Positions 46,091 to 62,185 of a stretch of 64,000 nt of DNA are shown in pieces. Origin of the DNA: Embiotoca jacksoni (lineage: Eukaryota > Chordata > Actinopteri > Embiotocidae); assembly GCA_022577435.1 (NCBI GenBank), contig JAKOON010000009.1, positions 10,995,911-11,059,910 of the forward strand. The letters run 5' to 3'. How positions within the stretch are numbered: position 1 is the first letter of the stretch; each line of letters starts with the position of its first letter. A program made the translations under genes and the position numbers. A model generated the notes under the pieces. The model had not been told where the DNA came from. It worked only from the letters and a program-made list of their open reading frames with translations, and searched no databases.

Positions 46091-47249
46091 TATGTGAAAG
46101 AGAGAGAGCTAGAGAGGGTGTGTGTGTACAACAGTGTGTGTGAATGTGTGTGTGACGGAGAGTAAAGCCAGAAACACTTCAACTCTGAATTCACTTCTTA
46201 CTCTTTTACCCCCCTTTTCTTTCTTTCCTCTTTGCTGTCTCTCCTTCTCTCTCTCTTCACCAAGGAGTGCCTAAGAGGCGGTGGTGGTGGATTAGCATGG
46301 ATGTGCGAGTGTGTGTGTCACTATGTGTGCAGAATTGGATTCTGAGTACAGGTGCTTGAGCACGTCTGGGCTTCTCAGAGATGAAACCTCTCCTCCCATG
46401 TCGGTTTCGTTGTTATTCTGTATACTGTGCATGTATATATTTAGGCTGGGAGTCAAATTTTTATACTTGTGAATTGTTTTGATATCACCTACTGTTTAAA
46501 AAAAAATGCTTTGTTATTTCTAAACTACGTCCACTAATGGACGGCCCCGTCTAGGGTCAATAAAAATCCCACTGTTTCAAATTTGGTGAATCCTACATTA
46601 GAATGCCTTATGGATGTGAGGCATTTTGGGAACATTGGTCACTTGCAGCATCCAATCAAATTTATGGTCTCTATAGATATAGATATATATGTATAGAATA
46701 ATTCAGAAACATGCAAAAATGACAAGTGTTATTTCAATCTCTAACACTGATCTCACATTTGTGCTTTTAAACATCAAACAAACAAATAATAATGAAAAAA
46801 AATTGGTTAGGTATGTGAGAGAGAGAAAAGAGAAGCATGCTATAAGACAGAAGGGTAAGATATAAAAGAGGCTATGGAGGGAATGAAAACAGTGAACAAA
46901 TAGAGAAAAGAAGTCAGACAAAATGGGGGAGGACAAATGTGGGTTCTGCTGTCTGTGGTTACTGTTTCCCCTCTCAGTTTCTCTCACCTTCAGTGAGCAA
47001 ACTATTTCCAGTATTCTACACAATTGGCAGGTAAAAATATAATTGGGGGAGTAAATTCTCTTGCCATGAGCCATGATACCTGTTTTATGGCCCACATATT
47101 ACCCCAGTGACCTATACACTCATGTACACCCGCAAACAAACACATACAGACATTGTTATCAGGCGCTGTTGTGGCCCATGTAAGCCATGTGTCTAAATGA
47201 AGACACAACAATACGCTTCGTTGTCTGGATTCAGCCAAGCTACGCAGCA
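46090..47249. other. Unassigned sequence
   Basis: A CT-rich patch (46198-46260), short TG words (46119-46156), TATA/GATA words (46672-46695) and purine-rich DNA (46810-46935). The block at 46530-46665 could be an old repeat, but I cannot place it. Confidence 0.5.
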
Positions 47250-47261
47250 GGAGAGAGAGAG

Positions 47262-47340
<79 letters not shown>
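47250..47340. repeat. (GA)n followed by (GT)n array
   Basis: About seven GA units (47250-47265), then about 34 GT units, ending TATGTGTATT. Confidence 0.97.
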
Positions 47341-47435
47341 TCATGGGTGTGTTTAAAGCTATTGTCTCGCTTCTCCTCTCAGCTGAAGCCAATTAACTTC
47401 ACTGCTCTGCTGGTGATAACACACCCATGCATGTG

Positions 47436-47440
<5 letters not shown>

Positions 47441-47515
<75 letters not shown>
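47441..47515. repeat. (AC)n microsatellite, about 37 units
   Basis: A perfect AC run only about 100 bases from the GT array at 47265, in inverted orientation to it. Confidence 0.98.
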
Positions 47516-47519
<4 letters not shown>

Positions 47520-49579
47520 AACATACAAAGATTTGAGTACACATACACTCATAGATACACTTTGGGAGAGAAGAGGCTAGAGGCTGTTTATTGGAGCAGA
47601 GTTGTTAAGGTAAGGGAGATAACATTTAAGGTTTTAGAAAGAGTTTGAGAACCCAGCAAATAAATGTCAGAACAATCTGTTGCTAGGTTACAGTGAGACG
47701 AGGACTTGTGGTTTACCATATTTGAACAATTAGTTTCCAGACACTTCTGCTTTATCAGAAGACATACTATAAGATGGGACATGACAGGAAAGATAACGGA
47801 CATTATCACCCTATCAGCCCACTTATATTCATCCATCAGTTAATTGCACTGTAAAAAAATAAACAGACAATGTGTTAAATAACATGACAGCTGTAATCCA
47901 TGAAAACAAGTCATATAATTACAATATTTGTGTTTCAGTAAGACACATCAAGAAATAGACTGTTTAGAGAAAATAATACATAATTACATGTGCAGCAAAA
48001 GCTACAAATAAGTGTGCTGTAATGAGGACTAATTTGTCTTTAATAAACACCAATACGAACGTTAAAATGTAGTTAATCAACTTAATTTATCAACACTGAA
48101 GCTTTAGCAGCACTGGCACGAACCTGTCGAGGGAATAATGTCATGTGTGAATATAATTGGATGTTTTCTAGTAAGCTGGCAGCTAAAGAGATGGAAAATG
48201 AACCAGACATAGTGAAGTCTGAAAGATGTAGCTGAAACAATTAATGCAAACAATGTTCCACATTCTTACAAGGCTCCCATTGATATTAATGAACTATGGC
48301 CAGCCTGGTCTGATGCTGCTTTCAAAAGCTATGGTGTTAACTGTATTCACAACAAGAGTCCATGTGCCTTTGCTTTGTGGTATTCATGACTTTGGACCTT
48401 TGAATTGTCTGAAAGCTCAGAGTTCACAAGTTCTGACGCGTTTGCTGTGGTTTTCAGAAATAGCGGAGGCCATAGAAGTTGTTGTTGTTGTTGTTGGATG
48501 GCGAGTTCATGTTTTGTAATTTGAGGTTTTTTCCTAAGTCAGTAATACATGTAAGGAAAAGGTTGATGTTCCCAACGGCCTCTTCTTTTTCCTCTGTCAT
48601 TTTGTCTTTATATTTCCTGCATTGCATTACTTGCCAGCTAGCTTGCTAAATGTATTAGCCTCTGTGGGTTTTACAGACACCATCCATATTGCCATAACCT
48701 AGCAATAGTGTTCTCATGACTTACCCACTAAACTCCAATAAGAGGTTGCAAGAAAAATCTAGGGATTTGTGAGTATTGCCTTAGGAGGAAAAAAGTAACA
48801 CAGCATTTTTATCTTTTTGGTTTATTTTTTTGTAGTTTTCAAAAATCTTTGAATCCTTTTTGTGAAATACTTCAGTTTTATCCTTCCATGACTACTCAGA
48901 TTAAGCAATTTACACATATGTAACCAATAACATGGTTACATTACATTATAACCCTTTGTTACATAACAAATATACATACATATGTATAAACTGGTGGAAA
49001 AACACTGTGATAGGCCACTAACACACTAACTGTATCCCAAAAAGGGTCAAATGCCATAAATAAAACAAAATATTAATTAACAATTAAACAAACCATATCA
49101 GTGCCTAATTAATTCTGTTCCACTGCATTACAGTACATGCAATGGGGAAACCGACTGTCCACATTACATTCATCAAATATCAGAGCTCAATCATTCATGA
49201 AGGTCACATCCCATTTCATTCAAGCAACTAAAATGCATAAAGCCAGCCAAGTCATGTGGAACCAATTTATTTATTTGGATATCTGGCATCCCAGGCTCTT
49301 GACTATGTCCTTCTTGCAAGCATACACTAAGCTGAGCCCTGAGAAGATCGGGGAGTGACAGTAATAAACCTGCCCCAGAGGACCTTAAAATAACAGGTGG
49401 ATGTTGTGGTTGCTCAAGTGCTATATGAGCAGCAGCACTGTCTTATAATGAGCAGTGCATCAGCAGCAGGAAAGAACAAAGTGAACAGAGAATTGACAGA
49501 TTAAATAAACAACATTATTGCTAAGGGTGCGTTGGGAACTCTCTCTGAAGCTTTGTACTCATAGACCTTTGAACTGTCT
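47516..49579. other. Unassigned AT-rich sequence
   Basis: A short GTT trinucleotide run (about 48478-48496) is the only simple repeat. No gene recognised. Confidence 0.6.
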
Positions 49580-49626
49580 TACAATCACACATCAGCTTAT
49601 ATAGTATAAGTTGATGTGTGATTGTA
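49580..49626. other. Near-perfect 47-nt hairpin
   Basis: The left half TACAATCACACATCAGCTTAT pairs with the right half ATAAGTTGATGTGTGATTGTA across a three-base centre. The stem has 21 Watson-Crick pairs and one G-T wobble (49595/49611). The tiny loop makes it unlike a normal microRNA precursor. Confidence 0.85.
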
Positions 49627-52600
49627 TGGCATGACTTAACAGCACTAAAGTCCAGGAAGAATATTCACACTGTTTCTTGCATTATCTGAAAAATATCTAC
49701 ATAACCAATCATGTCTTGATAACAGACTAACTGCCAAGAGTCAACGATGGTGACTCATGCCTTCGATTGGTCCAAGAGTGGAATATATGTTCCAGTTTAT
49801 ACGATAAATAGCAAGAAAGAAATCACGGTTGACAACTCAAACTATCCCAAAACAGCATGACATACAGTACTGACAGACGCCAACAGAATCCAATCAGTCA
49901 TCATTGTACAGAGGGAGTGCAGAGTAGACAAGAGTGTGACAACTAATCTCTGTGGTCATGGTGGGGTCACATCGTTTATGTCTTAGTGAGAGCAAACACA
50001 GAGTGAGACTATTGATTCTGCCTTTCTGTTGTCGTCCTTTGTGGGAGCAACACAGCTTTACACCCCCGTCTACCTCCCCATCTCTTTTCTGTCACTCACT
50101 CTGAATGTTTTTTAGACCATAGTACAATTACCTTTCTCTCTGCCAGCCACACAGGTGTGATTCCACTTGTTACACTGCACTTCAAACAAACGCAGAAAAT
50201 ACAAAGTCAAAGACTGCATGATTCAAAAGTCCTTTCTAATGTTAAAAAGTATGTTTAAAGTACAAATTAATCTTAGAAACCTCAGTCTGGGAAACATTTT
50301 TCAAAAATTGATTTAATATCATATTTGCAAGGAGCCTTACAGGAGAATACTGGATTACTTGATTTCCCAGTAACCCCATGGGGTTATTGCAGCTCTATGG
50401 TTCACGTGAACTTTGCACTCATGTGCGTTGTAGAGATTTGGGGACATAAAGACCCACAAAAAAACAGTATATGAACAGCGTTTATCAGGGCCACTAGCAT
50501 AAGCTCCCTGCAGCTTTCTGAAAAGGCACATTTGTGCATGAACCATTTTAATTGTTTATTTACCAGTCTGACTGAAAGTAAATACAGAAACTGGTCGCTT
50601 GGAACAGACATTTTGCGAACTGTGTTAAGGCTCTTCATCAGGAACAAATTGCCGGCTGACCTAATCACTAACATAGTTTTCTGCGCATGCTACTAGGTAC
50701 TGCTCAGTGGTCAATTTGTTCTTCTGCTGGGAAAACAGCCAGTCCCATTCACTATAGATGTTGTGTCCAAGTCTGTCCCCCCTCAAATTCTGTTTCCCTC
50801 ACTTTAGAATTGTGTATCCTGTAGCGTCCCCGCATAGTTCAGCCAGTTTCTGCTTTTTGCCTGGAATGACTGTTTTTCCAGCAGAAGACCAGTAGCTCAT
50901 TTAAACTATATATTAACAATTAAAGTCCACTGTCTAGAGTCCATGTTGGTAAATGTATATGTTCAAATCGAGGGGTTATGAGCGAATCAATGTATTTAGG
51001 AAAACATCATTCCCGCTTTGAATTTAAACATAAATTCATCGAAAGCCCAGATGTCCCAGTTTTCCATCAGCACATAAACATAGCGTGCATTTATGGATCC
51101 AAGTGAAGCTGGAAACTTGGAAAGGAGTCTCAAAACTCCACACCCAAAAGTAGCATCATCCGTGCATACAAGGCCATCCTTAAACAATCTGTAAATTGTT
51201 TTGAATGTGTTCAAATTCCTCAATATTATGTGTGGATTGAAACACATTTATGTACCCAAAATTATGGCAAGAATCATTGTACACATTCATAAAATGTACT
51301 TTTCATTTGTAGATCATGTAATACACAACTGTGGCTATTTTGAGTCTAATTTCTCTCCATAGAAATACAGCAGGTTGCAATAAACTGCAATTTTTCTTTC
51401 ATACTGTTGATTATCTTGAGTAGAAGATGCCAGACTGTGTTTGTGCACCACTTAGCTGGATGACTTAGTGCCTACAACACAGACTAGAAGTCTCCTGACA
51501 ACAATCAAGTTTGAAAACACTGAATAATTACGGCAAAAATAACAGAAACAATGTGTGCACTGAAGGATTTACTGTAGCATGCCACAGATGGTCTCCCACC
51601 ACCGTTCTAACTCTATCTCATTACCTGCCTTCACTTTCAAATTTTCACGAGCCTCCTGCTCCTATTTTGTGTGATGATGAAATAATGCATTTTAGAAAAA
51701 TGCTAGTGCACCAAAGCAAAACCTAAAAACAGTTTATTTAAGTAGGAAAAATACATTTTGCTGGACATAGCAACATGGACTAATCCAGGTGATTCCAGGG
51801 CACCAAGGAAGCTCTGCTTTTATAATTGATTAATTAGAGAATATAAGAACTGGCAGATGAGCAATGAAAATCAGAGGGGATTTTGTGTTTCAAATGTCTG
51901 GTCATTTAGAGGAGCTACGGTGGGGCTAGTTTATGTCTTGGTGTGGTTGAAACCTGACATAGCCTTGTCCAATAGCTGCCGTTAACAATGCAGCCTCATA
52001 GAGTACTCACATATCAGTTGTAAAGTAGCTTGACCTGCTTTAAAGTTTAGAAAAAGGTTTTATCATAAGCATATAAAGTTAAATGTGGTTAGATGTATTG
52101 TGAAGCCATAGTGTAATTGGCTACTGCAATACATATGAGAGGTGCCTTGCTTAAAGGCACCCAGATCAAAGTGTTGCTCACTTCCCTCCTCTCGGTATTG
52201 AATCTAACTTTGCAGTTTAAGATCACAACCCAAAATCCGTCACCTCTTGTATCAGATCAGTCCAGGGAGTCTGACCAAAAAGAATAATATATGTACTGTA
52301 TTCAGAGGAAGGGAGACGGAGAAGGAGGAAGAGAGACTATTGGGAAAGATGGAGAAAGGGACAAAGGGGAAGAGACATTTAATAATGTATGCATTCTCAT
52401 GTGAAGCGGAGCAAAAGGAGTGTGAGTGGGTGAGACAAAAGGGGGAGAGACCTGGAGAGCGGGAGAGATTGTGTGTACGTAAGAGAGACATTTCTGTGAC
52501 CTTCTGCCTTGCAAAGCCCCATCTGACTAAGAAATGAGGAGGGATAGAGTGATGGGGGGGAAGAGGGGGGGAGAGAGGAGACTGCTAATGAGAGGGAAAG

Positions 52601-53999
52601 GGGATGAAGGGGGAGAGAGATGGAGATGGCAGGGTGGGATTTGGCCATAAGTGTTGAATATTTGACATTTATCCAAATGATAACACAATCCCTTGTCTTT
52701 TAAAACAGTTGCTCCACAGAGACAGGCAGAAAAGACACACAGTGGACTTACTGACAGCACCAAAAAAAAAAAAAGGAGGAAATGGAAGCAAACATCTAAC
52801 GTTTTCGTCAGACAAACACTGCTTTCTGGTAGAAAAATAAAGCAGCATTATCTTAAGCATTGAAACACTTCAGTGTGTTTGATTTGAGATGAATCCATAT
52901 TTCTTGATCATCGACCAGAAGCATGATATTACACTGCGGTGGCTGAAGTTTTGTCTGCAGATCACATAGCAAATATGCAGTGTAAAGCTGCCACCTCCTT
53001 TTCCCGAGGGCCCGAGCTAATTATGATCCCACAACTTGTGTATATATCTAGCTTCATTAACCACAAACTAATCTCAGGGTTGCTATGGTAACACATTTCA
53101 AAGTACTTCGACTTAACCAACTGACAATGCAGTTGTATCCCAGGTGACTGACTACAAGCACATACTTAACCAATAAATGAAGAACGGCATAATTTGTAGT
53201 GATAATGTGCAACAGTTTTGCAGAAATTATGTTAGTTTTGCTTCTCCCAATACATTAAATCTGGTCATTAAAGGTTTTACATGCTGTTCTAAACATCCAG
53301 TGGAAGGGGAAAGAGCTCCTCATGAACTGAAGGTGATTCGGGTATTTTTAGAGACCTGAAACTCACTAAACAGGGAAGGAGATGGCCCTGCTTGGAAACC
53401 CTAATGCCTGGTTCAGGCAACACTGTTTGATAAGATTTGTAAGAACAGGCAATTATAGGTATAAATTATTAACATGAGGCAGCCAAGTCATACACCAAAG
53501 TAAGCAGCTACCTAGAACAGTCTCGGCAACTATGTGAGTGTGCAGTACCTCACTGGGGTTATCAAATGGGCACCTCCCTTCGCCGCTGTTTTGTCGAGTC
53601 AGGGCTACGACACCTCGGGAAGGCTCAACAGCAGTCCTGGCATCCCAGAACGACTCCCCTCAGTACTCACACCCACCACACCTGCTCTACCTGTTTTACA
53701 TCTAACTAGTATGACTTGTGTCTACATACTTTGGAAGCGTCATCTTTCCTCAAAGCCAAAAGATCATACATGCTATACACAACGTCCAATACCATTGCTT
53801 CTCTGCCAAATCCAAAGCGTGCCCTGTTCAGCTGCTTCTGCCATCTCCCTCACTGCCAAATTTCCACAATAGTGGTGTCGTTGACAATGCAATGACCCCT
53901 CGACAACCTACCTCTGCTGGGCACAGCCTTGCGCTCCACCACCGCCCCTCTACCTGTATGTATCACACCAACTGTCTTGTGCTCGTTAAAGGAAAATAA
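49627..53999. other. Unassigned sequence
   Basis: More than 4 kb without a recognised gene. It includes a 16-bp palindrome TAACCCCATGGGGTTA (50371-50386), a polypurine stretch (52300-52630) and a run of 12 A (about 52762-52774). The frames at 52247-52763 are low-complexity readings of the polypurine DNA. The 112-codon + frame at 53534-53872 has no known motif. Confidence 0.5.
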
Positions 54000-54014
54000 G
54001 GGGGGGGGGGGGGG
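54000..54014. repeat. Poly-G run of 15
   Basis: Fifteen G preceded by AAATAA. Similar to the runs at 12142 and 57841. Confidence 0.95.
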
Positions 54015-57000
54015 AAGACAACTGTGGGTCCGTTGTCTGTACGAAGAAGACAGTATGGGGTGTCTGCCTCTTAGCCTCCATTTTGATTGGCTCTGCTGCA
54101 AGCATACGAGAGCTTTGTTCTCCTCTTGGTCAACATCATGGACATGTTATAGAAGTTGTCATACAATGCAGGAGAATGAATAATGTTTGGCAAAAAACAC
54201 GTTTTTTTATGAGAGACTGATTGCTGTCAACCACAATACACTACATGGGATTAAACCATCAATTAACATGCCTGACATCCTATGTATTTCTGATTAGGTT
54301 ATTTTCCGCTAATGTAGGTTACTTCTACAACTGCTAATATTATTTAGACTATTTAATTAGGTAAATTTGTGCTACTATCACCATCCATGTCTCCACTGAT
54401 AGCAGCAAAGGAGAAGCATGCTATTTTTCTCTGACCACTTCATAGTGTCTCTGGGAGTGCTTAGGAAAAGTCCATCTTAAAATCAGCAACTTACTCAGGT
54501 TGGCTGCCTCTGGGCATCAGCGTTTGGGGTGAGGGGCACTAATAATGGTGCCTCTGAGCCTGCTTTAATGAGTAAGAGCCAACTTCAGACTTGGTGGAAA
54601 AAACTATTTTGTCCCAAGTACATTAGCCTGGAGGGGAGTGAGGCCTACTGCTGTGGCTTACGGACAGCTTCTTTTGTAGCCGTCCTCCCTGGTCCTCGCT
54701 AAAGTGAGGTTGTCTGACCTCTCTAGCCTTCATTTTACTGCCCTGCTAACACTGCTCAGCAAGCAGACCCGTCTGAGGACAGGCTTGTTGAGACAGGAAT
54801 GTCACTTGAGAGACACTTCTTTTTTCTTTAAACCCCGCTGTTCTCTTAAGCACTGAGCAGACAAGTTGGAGCTGACTGTCCCGAAAAAGCAGAGGCAAGA
54901 TCGCTTATACCACAATGGCATTCACTGGCTGCAGCAGAGGAAGTGCCCTTTACATTGCAGGCCCATGTGGTCTGACTTCCTGGCAGCAAAAAGAGGTGAA
55001 GAAGCAAATGAGAAAGCTTTCTGATGTCACAGCTGGCTATCGATCCCCTGGTAGCAGTGTGTTCTTATGATGAGATCGATAGAAATAAATCTAGAAAATA
55101 GCTACATAACAGAGGTTGGCTATGTAAAGCTTACAGTGAAAGAGAGTCATATAAGCCTTCTAGAAAAGAAGGTATGAATAAGATTTTTTTCTTGAACTTC
55201 AGCTATCTACTGGTTTACATTCACACTGGAGACCAGATCCATAAATGATGCATTTCAACTCATAAACTGATGTGTATAAAATGTGCAATACGGCTCTATA
55301 AATTAATCACTAATCATCTCACTGAAGTGTATTGCGAAAACCAGTTTATGGATGCATGTGATAAATTAGTGGTACAGGCACTAATAATAGCTGCAGTTCT
55401 GCTGTTGGAGAGCCTTGCCATTTCTTTCTTGCTGTTCTTTCCACTGACAGGTCTAAGGAAAGGTGGAGCACGAACAAGTCTAGATTGCAGGATGTTTATA
55501 TGCATTCATGGCTAGCTGTGGGACTGGAAATGAGGCTTGTGCACCTTGTTCAGCGATCCCCGAATAGTATTTTTGCTTGAAGTGCCCATCTGTACTACAT
55601 AAATACATCAAATTTCCATGCTTACACAGGTGTTACTGAATCTAGCTTGATAATATCAAAGCCCAAATGTAGGCCGATAAGGAGGAATAAATTCATCCTG
55701 TGGAGTCGGTGAGTGACAGCCTGCAATTTGTTTTCAAAGCAAATCAAAGCGCTGACATGGGTAATGCTATACAGCCACCTGGCTTTACCTCAAGGAAAAG
55801 TTTGTAGAGTTTAGACTGCTCTGCAAGTCACTCAAATGTAGGGTCACTGAAAAAAAGTTCCTTACGGTTTAGATGAGTGTATGGAAGTATCTCAGTATGT
55901 AGGTGTTCGCACTGATGAGGCTGCTGCCCTAAACAGCAAACAGAGTAATGGCGCTCATCAGGCTGAAAACTCTGAAACTGTGTTTGCACCACAAAGCCCA
56001 CACCTCCCATCAAAATGGCTATCCATAAACACATGACACTCTCTGCTTCTGTCTGTGCGTTCTCCATTTATATAATTTAAACCCTAATGTTGGGTATGAC
56101 CTGTTCCAAAAAACTAAATGCAGTAACCCTAATGATAGGGCTCCATCTGACTTGCAGATGGAATTGCTGGAGAGTGGCAGCTTCCTGTAAGCTAGAATTT
56201 CAGACAACTTAATGTTCGAGTCAGTGTCATGTCAGGGGCTCGAGCTATCAGACTCTTTGCGGAGCGGCCTAACAAGTCACCCTGCTGTTTCACTCGTCGC
56301 AGAGGATGAGAAGTAAGCTTGTTTGCTTTCTACAAGGGTAGTCACCATTTAACTCAATGGGGTAATCCTGATGTGCATGCAAAATACAGATGTGAAGATT
56401 TTCAAAAGTGAATAGCTAAGCCTCCCTATTTGCAGGTTGTGATCATACATAGCTGCTATCACTCATGCAGACTCTGAAAGCAATTGAACACACAAGTTTC
56501 CTTTCTGAAAAAAAAAACCCACCCTGATCACTTTTCTTTGAAAGCCACAATAACAACCTTACTGGGACAGATGTCGTAGTGTTTCTATATCACATTTAAC
56601 ATGAAACAAGACTGAACGAATACAGTCACATTGATGGATAGGCACACACTTGTAAAGCTGCAACTTAATCCCAGACATCGTTCGGAAGTGACAGGTCTGA
56701 CTGTAAAGAGGAATTGTTCTGCATTTTTTAGATAACTCGACCTAAAATATTTTTGCAAAACTTGCAGCTTAATGGCACAATAAAGTCCCGACATTATTCA
56801 TACTGTAACTTTCTGTAGTGTCTGCTCACACATGTTGGATTTCAAATATTGTGTGGATAAGGACTGTTAATGTTAGACTCCCATGTGCAAAGCTATCATT
56901 TTAACATCTTATCGAAGCCATCAATGTTTCAACTTCAGTGTCCAAAAAGGCCTTACGAAAATATTTTTCTTAGCATAAATAATCTTTATGAGGAGCTGAG

Positions 57001-57840
57001 TAAAAACAGGAATGACTGCTTTGGACAACAGGTTTTAGCTAAAGGAACCAAATGAAATCATTACTTCAAAAACTACCAATAAAAACTACAGAATTCAGCA
57101 AAACTCAGAGGAATGAAATATTTCTGGTGTAACCACTATGCCATGTCCATTTCTAGTCCATTTCAGCATGTGACTAATTGAGCTAAGCCGTACACTGATG
57201 GTTGCGAGGAGAAAGGACGAAGAGCAGAGTACGTTATTCTTGCTGTTTTTTTGTTATGTTCTTCCTGTGGCTTTCAGGAAGGAAGCTGAATCAGAACACA
57301 TTTGTATTTTACCAGGCAGGGTCATTAAACACATCCTTATTCAACCTCAACAGCAGCCTTGCAATCGAACACGCAGTGGAGGGAAAAAAATTATAGAAAT
57401 ACAACTGTGGAAAAAGAGAAAATAAAGCATTTGCACACCAACAAACAAGCAAAAAGAAAAAAAAAACAAGAAGCATTTCTTGCCATCAGTGCTAGGAGTG
57501 CATGTAGAGGGATGTGGGTGTGCGTTTTCTTGGGCCGTGGCTGCATGAAATCGCAGCAGGAGACCTCAACAGCTGTCCCTGTGTGCGTGTGTCTCCCAGG
57601 GGCATCATGACACTTCATCATGTGTTAATTAGCCGGTTAAGTCATCTAATTAACATGCCAACTCTGTCTGTCAGACTTTCTTGTCTTCTTTGTCTCCATG
57701 TGTTTGAAAAAACAGTTGGTTGAGTGAAACCATATGGGCTCAGACACAAACTAAATCAGTTCAGCAAATGCAAATCTTCAATGTTTATTAGCTGCATTTT
57801 AAACAGACACGTCATTAGCCAATTAAGAGAAGAAAGAGAA
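54015..57840. other. Unassigned AT-rich sequence
   Basis: The 18-mer shared with the block at 31824 occurs at 55561-55578. TAATTAG and CTAATTAAC words at 57620-57655 resemble homeodomain sites and could belong to a conserved non-coding element. No gene recognised. Confidence 0.55.
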
Positions 57841-57854
57841 GGGGGGGGGGGGGG
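57841..57854. repeat. Poly-G run of 14
   Basis: Fourteen G between GAAAGAGAA and AAAGAA. Confidence 0.95.
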
Positions 57855-61615
<3,761 letters not shown>

Positions 61616-62185
61616 TCGACAGAGTTTATCAGTGACAAGTCTCAAAGGTGACACGGCAAACCATCCAATTTCATGGCAATCCATCCAATAATGGATTGCC
61701 ATGAAATTTACATAGACAGTCATGGTGCCCAGGGGATGAATCCTAATGACTTTGGTGATCCTCCACAATGAGGTTCCCGTTTATGATGTGTTTCGAGAGA
61801 AATGTTTCAAATACCGGGGTAATAGCAATGAAACTTGGTCCAGGCATGTTCATCCCAAGATGAACCTTAAGAACTTGGTGATCCCTAAGCTTTTAATGTA
61901 CGGTCATCATCAAGTTAGATTGAGTCTCATACTTTGTGCCTGCAAAATGAATGACTTGCCCATCAGCCTCACCTGAACTTTGAGTTCAGTGCTCGTAGTA
62001 CCATGCCAACACACAAAACTAAAATTGTGACCATGGTTAAACATTGTAAACACTTTACCTGCTCAAAATCAGCACGTTAGCATTATCACTGCAAGCATGT
62101 TAGCATGCTGATGCTAGCCTCTAAGTAAAAGCAACGCTGTGTCTAAGTGTAGCACGGCTGTCAGCGCTTAACCTTGCTAAGTCTA
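61616..62185 (+). repeat. Copy of a GTTAGCATG-rich teleost repeat
   Basis: Ordered phrases match an abundant percomorph repeat: ATGGATTGCCATGAAATTTA, GATGAATCCTAATGACTTTG, CAATGAAACTTGGTCCAGGC, CCCATCAGCCTCACCTGAAC, TCAGCACGTTAGCATTATCA and GCATGTTAGCATGCTGATGC. At its left end the GGATTGCCATGAAATT core is duplicated in inverted orientation (61667-61708). The 76-codon frame at 61746-61976 is an artefact of this repeat. Boundaries are approximate. Confidence 0.75.

Noticed and set aside
53534..53872. 112-codon + frame in less AT-rich DNA
   Set aside because: No recognisable motif, no splice-site support and another overlapping frame of similar length.
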